Assembly (NCBI RefSeq): GCF_021398715.1
Contig: NZ_CP090347.1
Location: 2,046,001 to 2,110,000 of the forward strand
Length of the DNA stretch: 64,000 bases
DNA from: Microbacterium binotii
GTDB lineage: Bacteria; Actinomycetota; Actinomycetes; Actinomycetales; Microbacteriaceae
Direction of reading: 5' to 3'
How positions within the stretch are numbered: position 1 is the first letter of the stretch; each line of letters opens with the position of its first letter. The translations under genes and the position numbers were made by a program. This document shows positions 32,209 to 40,465 of the stretch, piece by piece. Under the pieces are notes generated by a model that had not been told where the DNA came from, made no database searches, and saw nothing but the letters and a program-made list of their open reading frames with translations.

Positions 32209-35133
32209 GTGGAAGACGTACTTTGGGATCATCAACGAAGTGCGCTGACTGTTCTGCGTGAATACCTTTCTCAAACCGAAACTCGGGGAGCCGCTCTCGT
32301 ATCGATGCCGACAGGGACTGGGAAATCGGCTGTGATTGCTTCGCTCCTCGCTGGCGTCGAATTCGGAGCATCGGGCAGAGACGCGCTCGTCCTCGCTCCC
32401 TGGTCCGGACTCAGTAAGCAGCTCCGCGAGGACATCGACTCTCGAGTGTGGGAACACCTAGGGGTTTCTAGGCCTGACGGACTCGCACCAGTCGTTCAGG
32501 TGCGCAGCGCGCGATCCTTCGTAGAGCATGTTAGAGAACCGCACGCTGCGACAATCTTCGTGACCACGATGGCAATGGCTCTCCAGATCTTCAAGGAGGT
32601 CGACAGTGATCCCGCGCAAATGAACGCGCTCTTCGCAGGGTTCACCGCGATCGTGGTCGACGAATGCCACTACGAACCGGCTCCGGGTTGGTCCGCCGCG
32701 GTTCGCGCAACCAACGCCCCAATCTGTCTGCTCACTGCAACTCCATTCCGGAACGACAACCGCCTGTTCATCCTTGATCCCGAGGCTCACTATCGATACA
32801 GCCACCGGGACGCGATCCGGGATCGTGTTCTTCGGGAGCCAGTCTTTCTCGTCCTGGATACTGTGAAATCAGTTTCAGCGTTCGTTGAGGCCGTACTCGA
32901 CCGAGCCCAGGCGCTCTCCTCACACGAGCGTGTGATCGTCCGTTGCGGCAACAGTGCCGATGTGGAGGCGATTGCACGCGCCCTTCACAAGCGGGGGGAA
33001 CGGGTACTGGGCGTACACGAGACATTCAAGTCCAACGGCCCGTCTGGAATCTTGCGCCGTTCTGTACCCTCTCCCAGTGATCGCCCTGACGTTCGCTATT
33101 GGGTCCACCAAAACAAGCTCATCGAGGGATTCGATGACCCATGTGTCAGCATGCTCGCAATCTACGAAGATTTTGGGAGCGATCGAGCGCGGGTCCAGCA
33201 GCTGGGACGGGCCATTCGCAACCCGGCTCGTCAGGAGACGAAGGCTCCCCTAGTCGTCTCTCACGATCCAGAAATGGAACGAGCCTGGCAACGTTATCGA
33301 CGATTCGACAACGGAGACACGCCAAAGTCGATTGCCACCGACCCAGCGGGTGTCGAAGCGCTGCTCTCCGCACAGCCAGAATCGTTCTACTGGGATCGAC
33401 TCTTCCGAGAGTCGGTGGACATGGGGTCTTCCGACAGCTGGAAGCAAATCAAATTCCGTCTCAACACCGTGATTCGTCAGACGCCATCACATATGGACCT
33501 TGACGTGTTCGTCGACCGTGTTGCCCGAGACATCATCAGCGACAATCGCCAGGTCCTCAGCATCGGGTCGCCCGACAGTTCCACCCGTGTACTGCTGCAC
33601 CTAGGCGTCTGGAATTCTCCTGTCCTACGCGAGGCCGCCTTCGTTGAAATGGCACTCGGATACACCGTGGTGCATCAAAACGAGGAGCTGTTGTTTGTCT
33701 CTGATACGGGATCTCTTCCTGAAACGGTCAGAAGCGATACCTCACCGATCAGTGCGACTCAACTACACAGCCTTCTACCAGCCGGCACGCGCATCTCAGC
33801 GATCTCCCTGGCAAACAACGATTTGAGTGAGTGGAGCGTGCGCTCACGCTCGCTCCGTGCCCGGGATATCGAGTCGATCGCATCTGAGGTAGGCGATTCG
33901 ACGTTTGGCTTCGCTACCGCGCAGGGAAGCTTCTCAAACGACGACGAGGACGTCGTGCGTTACGCCGGCGCCAAACACGCACGTGTCAGCGATTCGAGAA
34001 AGATGCGAGGGACCTACGCCGAGCTGCGACGCTGGTATGACGATCTCGCCGTCTCACTGAGATCCGGCGCAGCGCCAACCACCGCTATTGCTCGTTACAG
34101 CACGCCGATGAAATCACCCGACCGCCCGCTTGCCGCCCATGTACTTCTCGATATCGACGACAATCGATTCGAACCGCTTGAAGATGGACTACCCCCTTTG
34201 ACGCTAGAACTAACCGGAGGGATCGTTGACGACGGCGTCTTTCAGGTCGAGATCAACGGCGAAACAATCGACGCGTCGATCCAATGGAACGAAGAAGCGC
34301 TTCGGTTCGTAGTAGCCTCGTCGAAGGAGATCCCCTATCGTTCAATGATCGATTCACGCCTCACCTTCTGGCAGTTCGTGAACCGGGAGCAAGCGATCCG
34401 AGTCGCCACCGCAGATGGGCTTGTCTATGCCAATCGAAACTTCTGGGCGTTGCAACGCACCGACTCGGATTCGGAGAACGGCCTGCTTTCAATCCTGGAA
34501 CCGATCGCCGCCCTTGCCGCCGTCGCAGGCGAAAAGGGGAACCTGGATGCCGGAGGAAAGTGGAAGGATGATTCCGTATTCGGGCTAGTCGATAACACCC
34601 TACTCCCCGAGGAACTCAAGGACGACGCAACAGTGCTCTGCACTGATCTCGGAGCCGAGATCGCCGACTTCATCGGATTTACCCAACGTCGCGTGATCTT
34701 CGTCCATGCGAAAAGCAAGAAGGAGTCAAAGGCGACAAAGGTTTCCGCCGCCGCACTCCATGACGTGGTCTCGCAAGCAAACAAAAACCTCCGCTACCTC
34801 ACCCTCGGCAACACCGATCACCCGAAAACGGACTACTGGACCAACGAATGGACGACCGGAGAGTTCGGACCGGCCGCGCGTTTGCGTCGGGGCGACGCGC
34901 AGCCTTCAGGGCTGGAGTACTGGAAGGCTATCGACGCCGTCATACAGTCTCACGCGGCCATGAGAGAGGTTTGGCTCGTGCTCGGCGCCTGCCTCTCTAA
35001 AAGGTCCTTGCAGGAAGAACTGGCGAAGCAGTCTCCTTCTCCATCCGCTCTCCAAGCACACGCGTTACTCACCTCAGCCTGGAGCTCTGCACAGCAGTGC
35101 GGAGTACGACTCCGCGTCTTCTGCTCCGACTAG
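32209..35133 (+). CDS. SF2 (DEAD/DEAH-like) helicase with nuclease-like C-terminus, putative defense protein
   Basis: A 974-residue cytoplasmic protein. The N-terminal SF2 core has the Q-like WDHQRSAL, Walker A MPTGTGKS (33-40), motif II DECH (151-154), motif III TATPF (176-180), motif V NKLIEGFDD (~302-310) and motif VI QQLGRAIR (330-337), as in type-I/III restriction-like helicases. The middle ~450 residues are unassigned. The C-terminal motif CTDLGAEIADFIGF then RVIFVHAKSKK (Asp820, His833, Lys835), followed by SQANKNLRYL, resembles a PD-(D/E)xK-type nuclease site. The GTG start has GGAAGG upstream. It is the only intact gene on a tRNA island, with host-unlike base composition. An anti-phage role is inferred; plasmid restriction is an alternative. 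Confidence 0.85.
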   Translation: MEDVLWDHQRSALTVLREYLSQTETRGAALVSMPTGTGKSAVIASLLAGVEFGASGRDALVLAPWSGLSKQLREDIDSRVWEHLGVSRPDGLAPVVQVRSARSFVEHVREPHAATIFVTTMAMALQIFKEVDSDPAQMNALFAGFTAIVVDECHYEPAPGWSAAVRATNAPICLLTATPFRNDNRLFILDPEAHYRYSHRDAIRDRVLREPVFLVLDTVKSVSAFVEAVLDRAQALSSHERVIVRCGNSADVEAIARALHKRGERVLGVHETFKSNGPSGILRRSVPSPSDRPDVRYWVHQNKLIEGFDDPCVSMLAIYEDFGSDRARVQQLGRAIRNPARQETKAPLVVSHDPEMERAWQRYRRFDNGDTPKSIATDPAGVEALLSAQPESFYWDRLFRESVDMGSSDSWKQIKFRLNTVIRQTPSHMDLDVFVDRVARDIISDNRQVLSIGSPDSSTRVLLHLGVWNSPVLREAAFVEMALGYTVVHQNEELLFVSDTGSLPETVRSDTSPISATQLHSLLPAGTRISAISLANNDLSEWSVRSRSLRARDIESIASEVGDSTFGFATAQGSFSNDDEDVVRYAGAKHARVSDSRKMRGTYAELRRWYDDLAVSLRSGAAPTTAIARYSTPMKSPDRPLAAHVLLDIDDNRFEPLEDGLPPLTLELTGGIVDDGVFQVEINGETIDASIQWNEEALRFVVASSKEIPYRSMIDSRLTFWQFVNREQAIRVATADGLVYANRNFWALQRTDSDSENGLLSILEPIAALAAVAGEKGNLDAGGKWKDDSVFGLVDNTLLPEELKDDATVLCTDLGAEIADFIGFTQRRVIFVHAKSKKESKATKVSAAALHDVVSQANKNLRYLTLGNTDHPKTDYWTNEWTTGEFGPAARLRRGDAQPSGLEYWKAIDAVIQSHAAMREVWLVLGACLSKRSLQEELAKQSPSPSALQAHALLTSAWSSAQQCGVRLRVFCSD

Positions 35134-35181
35134 CACGGCACATCGACGCAACAGCGACTCGGCTATCCCGGTCTGCGATGA

Positions 35182-35379
35182 CATGACCTCAGACATGCCG
35201 GGGCCACATGGTTCGCGAACGCCGGCGTCCCGCTTCACATCGTCCGTGACATCCTCGGACACGCCTCGATCGAGACAACCATGAGCTACTTGCACACCGA
35301 CACCACCGAACTCACGCTCGCCGCGGAACGGACGAACCAGCATCTCAGATGGAGCGGAGCGAGCCTCTACACCACTTGA
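35182..35379 (+). pseudogene. Tyrosine integrase, C-terminal fragment
   Basis: 65 residues of a tyrosine recombinase: HDLRHAGATWFANAG (box with HxxR), then DILGHASIETTMSYLHTD (second His and the nucleophile Tyr), then a short tail. The frame is closed by a TGA directly upstream (35179-35181), and no start or N-terminal/arm-binding domain is present. Three of the catalytic residues survive but the first Arg and Lys are lost, so it cannot act alone. It sits ~240 bases from the intact tRNA-Pro, where an island integrase normally lies. It was probably truncated by acquisition of the helicase gene. Confidence 0.88.
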
Positions 35380-35487
35380 CTTTGATGCGTGGGGCAGGGA
35401 GTCTGCGGAGAGTGGGGCCTACCGGAGTTGCGCGTGGCCGACCGCGCGGGCTGACGGACATCGAATCGCCAGGCTTCATCAGGAAGT

Positions 35488-35579
35488 TCCGGTCGGGATG
35501 CGCCCCACGGGCACTCCACGCCCCGCTGCGCGGGACGCGGAGCCTCCGCCCGCGGGGACCCCGCCTGAATAATCCGCTC
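35488..35579. repeat. Direct repeat A, right copy
   Basis: The same 92 bases as 31407-31498 with one mismatch. It lies downstream of the intact tRNA-Pro, beyond its terminator, and inside the island. It also begins with the 13-mer TCCGGTCGGGATG. Confidence 0.85.
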
Positions 35580-35587
35580 ACGGGAAA

Positions 35588-35621
35588 CGCAGAAGGGCCG
35601 GCCATTCGGCCGACCCTTCTG

Positions 35622-35623
<2 letters not shown>
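35588..35623 (-). terminator. tRNA-Pro terminator
   Basis: A strong hairpin: CGCAGAAGGG pairs CCCTTCTGCG with an inner CGGCC/GGCCG, a single mismatch and a four-base loop. TTT follows on the minus strand. It is placed eight bases after the tRNA 3' end. Confidence 0.8.
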
Positions 35624-35704
<81 letters not shown>

Positions 35705-35819
35705 GAGCTGCCCGCGCGCGGGCAACTCAACCATCTTAGCCGGTCCGAGAGCGTGCCGCGAACGCGGCGGGTGGCGCAAGCGGTGGATGTGTGTCCACGG
35801 CCGGGAGTACGGTCGCGAC

Positions 35820-36401
35820 ATGAGCGAGATCCAGGTGCTTCCCGCGACGAGCGAACGCTTCGACGAGGTCGAGAACGCCCTCACCGGCGGCGGCGACGGC
35901 CGGGCGTGTCAATGCCAGTGGTGGATGATGCCGGGCAGCCGCTTCAGCGCGCTGAGCGTCGAGGAGAAGACCGACCTCCTGCGTGAGGAGACGGCCGCAT
36001 CCGTCCCGCCGGGACTTGTCGCCACCGTCGACGGCGTCGGGGCGGGCTGGGTGCGCGTGGGGCCCCGCCCCGACCACGAGCGGCTCGCGCGCACGAAGCT
36101 CTACGGCAAGACCTCCCCCGAACCCTGGACCGACGCCCGCACCTGGGCGATCAGCTGCTTCTCCGTGCGCAAGGAGTTCCGCGGGCAGGGCCTCACCCGT
36201 CGCCTCCTCGACGCGGCCGTCGCCTTCGCGCGCGAGAACGGCGCCCGTCTCGTCGAGGCCTACCCGGTCGATACCGCGCAGACGAAGACGTCGTCGAACG
36301 AGCTCTTCCACGGTGCGCTGACGACCTTCCTCGACGCCGGATTCGTCGAGACCGCGCGCCCCCGCGCCGACCGGCCGATCGTCGCGCTCGACCTCGGCTG
36401 A
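35820..36401 (+). CDS. GNAT-family N-acetyltransferase
   Basis: A 193-residue cytoplasmic acetyl-CoA-dependent acyltransferase. Motif A, with the pyrophosphate-binding loop, is FSVRKEFRGQGLTRRLLDAA. The preceding strand is TWAISCF, and the C-terminal strand region is GFVETARPRADRPIVALDLG. The N-terminal CQCQWWMM stretch occurs in a GNAT subgroup of unknown substrate. The start at 35820 follows TACGGT by six bases, a leaderless-type arrangement; the longer frame upstream runs into the tRNA. The substrate is not inferable. Confidence 0.88.
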   Translation: MSEIQVLPATSERFDEVENALTGGGDGRACQCQWWMMPGSRFSALSVEEKTDLLREETAASVPPGLVATVDGVGAGWVRVGPRPDHERLARTKLYGKTSPEPWTDARTWAISCFSVRKEFRGQGLTRRLLDAAVAFARENGARLVEAYPVDTAQTKTSSNELFHGALTTFLDAGFVETARPRADRPIVALDLG

Positions 36402-36425
36402 GCCCGCATCCGCCAGGATGGAGGG

Positions 36426-36812
36426 ATGACGGATGCGGCATCCCCCGTTCGGGTCGACTCGTGGCTCTGGGCCGTCCGCGTCTACAAGACGCGATCCGCC
36501 GCCACGACGGCCTGCCGTGCCGGCCACGTCCGCATCGGCGGCGACCGCGCCAAGGCCGCGCAGCTCGTTCGCCCCGGCGACGAGGTGCGCGTGCGGATCG
36601 CCGGCTTCGATCGCATCCTCGTCGTGCGTCAGACCATCGTGAAGCGCGTCAGCGCACCTCTCGCTGCCCTCGCCGCGGAGGACAAGACTCCCCCGCCGCC
36701 GCCACGCGAGCTGACCGCGTTCGTCCCGGTCCGAGACCGCGGCGCGGGGCGTCCGACCAAGCGCGAACGGCGCGATATCGACCGCCTCCGAGGGCGTTCC
36801 GCCGACGACTGA
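36426..36812 (+). CDS. S4-domain RNA-binding protein, Hsp15-like
   Basis: A 128-residue protein whose first ~65 residues form an S4 RNA-binding domain: RVDSWLWAVRVYKTRSAATT and CRAGHVRIGGDRAKAAQLVR. A basic tail follows (GRPTKRERRDIDRL). It resembles heat-shock protein 15 (HslR), which binds stalled 50S subunits carrying peptidyl-tRNA. CAGGAT stands six bases before the ATG (leaderless type), though GGAGGG also directly precedes it. It lies between the GNAT and the HNH gene on the same strand, each with its own apparent promoter. Confidence 0.9.
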   Translation: MTDAASPVRVDSWLWAVRVYKTRSAATTACRAGHVRIGGDRAKAAQLVRPGDEVRVRIAGFDRILVVRQTIVKRVSAPLAALAAEDKTPPPPPRELTAFVPVRDRGAGRPTKRERRDIDRLRGRSADD

Positions 36813-36854
36813 CCACGCCCCGGCGATGTCGGAGGTGGGTGCCAGACTTCAGGC

Positions 36855-38126
36855 ATGAAGGATGCAGCGGCGATGAGCCCCGAGGACGCCGAAGCGGCGA
36901 TGCTCGAGGGCCTGCTCGCCGGTGTCGAGAAGACCCGCGCATCCATCGCCGCGCTCGAAGCACTCGAGCTCAACCTGCTCGCGACCGCCCGCCAGATCGC
37001 CGCCGACCGCACCTCCCGCCTGTCCGATCCGTCGGCCCGGGCGCACGAGATGCCGCTGCGCGACATCGCCGCGGAGTTCGCCACCGCCCTGCACGCGAAC
37101 GACCGCGGCATGCAGAACGAGCTGCACGACGCCGCCGACATCGCCCGCCGGCTGCCGCGCTCCCTCGCCGCCTTGGCCGAGGGCCGCATCTCGCGCCGCC
37201 ACCTGCGCGCGATCCACGAGGCGTCCGCCGGGCTCGACGGACCCGAACTCACGGCCTACGACGAGGATGCCGCCGCGGCCGCCTCCGAGATGTCCGTCAA
37301 CCGTCTGCGCCCGATCCTCCGCCGGCTGGCCGAGCAGGCGCAGCAGCGTCCGCTCACCGAGCGCCACCGCGAGGCACGTACGCAGCGCGGCGTCTTCGTG
37401 CGCGACCTTCCCGACGGCATGGCCGAGCTCACGGCCGTCCTTCCCGTCATCGAAGCTCACGGCGCACACGACCGGCTCACGCGGATGGCGCACCTCGTGC
37501 GCGACGCCCACGATCCCGAGACCGATCCGCGCACGATCGACCAGCTGCGCGCCGACATCCTCAGCGATCTCCTGCTCACCTCGACCGCCGCCGACACCGC
37601 CGACGCCCCGCACGCGGGTATCGACGCCGTGCACGCGCACGTGCGCATCACGATCCCCGCCACCACGCTGCTCGGCGCGACGGATGCGGGCGCGGAACTG
37701 ATCGGCGTCAGCCCCGTCGACGCCGAGACCGCCCGCCGCCTCGCCGGGGGCTCCGTCGCGTGGACGCGCGTGCTGACCCATCCGCACACCGGCAACGTCG
37801 TGGGCGTCGACCGCTACCGGCCCAGCGAAGACCAGCGGCGCCTGCTGCGGGTGCGCGACGAGCGCTGCCGCTTCCCCGGATGCCGCATGCCCACCCACCG
37901 CTGCGACATCGACCACACGGTCGACTGGGCCCACGGCGGCACCACGCACGTCGACAACCTCGCGCACCTCTGCCGCCGACATCACTCGCTCAAACACGCC
38001 ACACCGTGGCGCGTCAGGCTCGGACCCGACGGCGTGCTCGAGTGGACCAGCCCGCGGGGCCGACAGCACCACGACTCCCCCGCATCCCGCGTGGTCTTCA
38101 CGGATGCGGCCGACCCGCCGTTCTAG
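36855..38126 (+). CDS. DUF222 / HNH endonuclease-domain protein
   Basis: A 423-residue protein typical of actinobacteria. The N-terminal ~270 residues are the helical DUF222 domain, and the C-terminal HNH nuclease module reads CRFPGCRMPTHRCDIDHTVD and HLCRRHHSLKH, with paired Cys for the structural zinc and the His/Asn-type metal site. CAGACT-N6 precedes the ATG, the same leaderless signature as the gene at 5549. These proteins occur in many copies in Microbacteriaceae and are often linked to mobile or 13E12-type repeat elements. Biological role unknown. Confidence 0.92.
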   Translation: MKDAAAMSPEDAEAAMLEGLLAGVEKTRASIAALEALELNLLATARQIAADRTSRLSDPSARAHEMPLRDIAAEFATALHANDRGMQNELHDAADIARRLPRSLAALAEGRISRRHLRAIHEASAGLDGPELTAYDEDAAAAASEMSVNRLRPILRRLAEQAQQRPLTERHREARTQRGVFVRDLPDGMAELTAVLPVIEAHGAHDRLTRMAHLVRDAHDPETDPRTIDQLRADILSDLLLTSTAADTADAPHAGIDAVHAHVRITIPATTLLGATDAGAELIGVSPVDAETARRLAGGSVAWTRVLTHPHTGNVVGVDRYRPSEDQRRLLRVRDERCRFPGCRMPTHRCDIDHTVDWAHGGTTHVDNLAHLCRRHHSLKHATPWRVRLGPDGVLEWTSPRGRQHHDSPASRVVFTDAADPPF

Positions 38127-38249
38127 CGAAGGTCGCCCTCGGGTCACCCTGACGACGAAGCCACGTTCAGCCCGCCACGAGCCGGAGACCGCAGGACGCT
38201 GCTCCACGTCGCGCGCCCACGGATGCGGAGAGCGTGTCGCGGCGTGCGA

Positions 38250-38819
38250 TCAGGCCTTCCCGTTCTTGCCGTTGAGCTCATCGAGCAGCGCTTCGAGCGA
38301 AGCGAACTCGACCGCATCGTCACCGTCGTCGTCATCATCGTCATCATCCGCGTCATCGTCGACGTACAGTTCGTCGAGCCGGAAGTCGGCGTCGAGCTGC
38401 GCGCGGATGAAGACCACGGGCGATTCGCGAGGCACGGGGAACGACACGAGGTACGCGTCCGGATCGACCGCCACCCACTCGATCACGAGGTCCTCGCGGC
38501 CCACCCCACGCCCGGCGACCTGCCCGAATCCCTCCTCGATCTCCTCGAGGATCTCGTCGAGCAGACGCTCCCACTGCGCGGCGCTCATGGTGAGGAAAGC
38601 CTCCGCCGCGGCGATGAGCGAGGCAGGGTCGACGGACTCGGCGCCCACCTCGTCGTCGAGAGGATCGAACTCCGGCTCGGGGTCGAGATTGATCGACACG
38701 TCGTACCCGGCGGCGGTAAGGCGCGCGGGTCCGCGGACGACGCCCTCCTCCTCGACGGGATCGGCAAGCAGGCCCGCGGCACGAACCGCGCGCAACAGAG
38801 CAGAGGGCTGATCGTTCAT
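38250..38819 (-). CDS. Acidic hypothetical protein
   Basis: A 189-residue soluble protein that I do not recognise. It begins MNDQPSALLRAVRAAG, contains EFDPLDDEVGAESVDPASL and a mixed alpha/beta stretch (EDLVIEWVAVDPDAYLVSFP), and ends with a run of aspartates (~14 of 16 residues) before FASLEALLDELNGKNGKA. The start is fixed by the ATGA overlap with the SRPBCC gene, so the two are co-translated. The acidic run is encoded by GAC/GAT repeats. The acid tail could mimic nucleic acid or bind metal, but this is speculation. Confidence 0.8.
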   Translation of the reverse strand: MNDQPSALLRAVRAAGLLADPVEEEGVVRGPARLTAAGYDVSINLDPEPEFDPLDDEVGAESVDPASLIAAAEAFLTMSAAQWERLLDEILEEIEEGFGQVAGRGVGREDLVIEWVAVDPDAYLVSFPVPRESPVVFIRAQLDADFRLDELYVDDDADDDDDDDDGDDAVEFASLEALLDELNGKNGKA

Positions 38820-39265
38820 GAGGTCCGTTCGATCCGGGGTCGATACGCCTCGATCATCCCGCACGCCCGCGCCAGCTGCGTGAGGTGGTGGCTCCACCCC
38901 TCCTCGTGCTCATCCGCGAGCGTCGGCGGCACACCAGCGCGGCGAAAGCCCGTCTCGGTGATCGTCACGGAGGTCGCCGCGCCATGAGGTTCCAGACGGA
39001 ACGTCACCTCGAGCGGCGCCGCCCATCCGTCCTCTCGCCAGCGGAATGCAAGAACCCCGGGCTCCTCGCAGCGCGTGACGACCCCGTGAGCCTGCCGCTG
39101 CCGCCCCGCCTCGATCCAGGTCTCGACCAGCGGCGCGCCGATCACGGCGTCGAAGCGCAGATCCGGCCACCACGTCACCCGATCGACGGTGAGTGCGCGC
39201 CAGACGACGTCCGGTGTGGCCGCGACGTCGTGCGCGACGGAGACGGAATCCCGCGAAGCACTCAC
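38816..39265 (-). CDS. SRPBCC (AHSA1-like) domain protein
   Basis: A 149-residue single-domain protein. SVSVAHDVAATPDVVWRALT begins the START/Bet v1-like fold, VTWWPDLRFDAVIGAPLVET continues it, and EEGWSHHLTQLARACG forms the long C-terminal helix typical of the AHSA1 family. Such domains bind hydrophobic ligands or act as Hsp90 co-chaperones in other organisms. The partner here is the acidic protein it overlaps. Ligand unknown. Confidence 0.87.
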   Translation of the reverse strand: MSASRDSVSVAHDVAATPDVVWRALTVDRVTWWPDLRFDAVIGAPLVETWIEAGRQRQAHGVVTRCEEPGVLAFRWREDGWAAPLEVTFRLEPHGAATSVTITETGFRRAGVPPTLADEHEEGWSHHLTQLARACGMIEAYRPRIERTS

Positions 39266-39271
39266 CGGCGC

Positions 39272-40207
39272 TCAGTCCTCGAGAAGGTCCAGCAGCCAGC
39301 GCGTACCGCGGACGGAGGCGCCGACCGCCTCGCAGCGCGCCGCAAGCTCGCGATCGCTCGAAACGACGGTGACCCGAGCGCCCCACTCCGCCTCCTCGCG
39401 CGCCGTCCAGACGATCGCGTCGTCGCCCGCGGCCTCGGCGCGGATCACCAGCACGTCGGGAGTCCGGTAGGAGGCGGCGTAGAGAACCTCGGCGCCCGGC
39501 GCGGCTTCGCGGGCCTTCCCCTCCAGCACGACCTTGATCTCCGGGTACCAGCGGTCCTCCGCCAATCCCAGGGCATCGCCGGGGATGCCGCGCACGGCCA
39601 GGCCGCGAAGCCGCTCGACGAGCCGCTCAGCCGCGCCCGCGCGATCCTTCCACCAGCCGTCCGGCACCGAGCCGATGACGTTCGCCGCATCCACCACGAT
39701 CTTCGGCCGCACGGCCAGCAGCTCGCGCAGCCGCGGCCAGGATGCGGCGAAGCCGGGATGCAGCGGATAGTCGTCGACGTCCGCGACCGGCACCCACGAC
39801 AGCTCCACGCTCTCGGGGTCGCTGATGACCGGATCGAAGGCGTCCACGACATCCGCGACGACCGTCGCGTACGACCAGTAGCCCAGGTCGAACACGCTCA
39901 TGAGCCGCGGTCGTACCGCGCCCTCGGGAACGCCCGCCTCCTCTGTCGCCTCACGCAGGGCACCGTCGAGAGCCGACTCGCCCTCGTGGCGCGCACCGCC
40001 GGGCAGCGCCCACGTGCCGCCGTGGTGACTCCAGGACACCCGGTGCTGCAGCAGCACGCCGCGCACCGGGTCGACCGCGAGCAGCCCCGCGGCCCCGAAG
40101 CGGCCCCAGTAACGCTCCCCCGTCGGAGCGACGACCCAAGCATCCCCCGGATCCCGCGGTCCCAGCGGCCGGCGCGGCTCTCCGGGGGCGGGGGGTTCGA
40201 TCGTCAC
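39272..40207 (-). CDS. NUDIX hydrolase fused to NYN/PIN-like nuclease domain
   Basis: A 311-residue two-domain protein. The N-terminal NUDIX box is GGARHEGESALDGALREATEEAG (GX5EX7REUXEEXGU pattern). The C-terminal ~140 residues start KIVVDAANVIGSVPDGWW and end VTVVSSDRELAARCEAVGAS, the acidic strand pattern of NYN/PIN ribonucleases. The protein could both hydrolyse a nucleotide or RNA cap and cut RNA. The GTG at 40207 is preferred because the longer extension is arginine-rich and overlaps the regulatory region of nrdD. It is seven bases from the SRPBCC gene, so a three-gene operon is likely. Confidence 0.88.
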   Translation of the reverse strand: MTIEPPAPGEPRRPLGPRDPGDAWVVAPTGERYWGRFGAAGLLAVDPVRGVLLQHRVSWSHHGGTWALPGGARHEGESALDGALREATEEAGVPEGAVRPRLMSVFDLGYWSYATVVADVVDAFDPVISDPESVELSWVPVADVDDYPLHPGFAASWPRLRELLAVRPKIVVDAANVIGSVPDGWWKDRAGAAERLVERLRGLAVRGIPGDALGLAEDRWYPEIKVVLEGKAREAAPGAEVLYAASYRTPDVLVIRAEAAGDDAIVWTAREEAEWGARVTVVSSDRELAARCEAVGASVRGTRWLLDLLED

Positions 40208-40371
40208 GCTGACAGCCTCGCACACCGCGAGGATGCCGACGCGCCCGTCGACACAATCGGGAAACCCGCAGGGCCTCTTACACCCGCTCCGGGCTCGCGC
40301 CCGGGACCGACGCGCGCGACTGTGAGCACCCACAACGCCCGCGGCACGGACATCCGGCGAGAGCTGTTATT

Positions 40372-40418
40372 CCACAACATATGGGTTCGACACCGCATCG
40401 CGCCCCTACATACAGTGG
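40372..40418. promoter_or_regulatory. Paired NrdR boxes and nrdD promoter
   Basis: Two 16-base elements (40372-40387 and 40403-40418) each match the NrdR consensus acaCwAtATaTwGtgt at 11 of 16 positions. Their centres are 31 bp apart, the three-turn spacing typical of NrdR sites. The second overlaps a -10-like TACAGT (40411-40416), with -35-like TCGACA 18 bp upstream. NrdR with ATP/dATP should repress nrdDG. Confidence 0.7.
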
Positions 40419-40465
40419 TCACACCACCGCAGATCACCTTCACCCCACGGCTAGAAGGAGCCTGC

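Noticed and set aside
31593..35133. Complete prophage
   Set aside because: No structural, replication, lysis or repressor genes; only one cargo gene and an integrase remnant.
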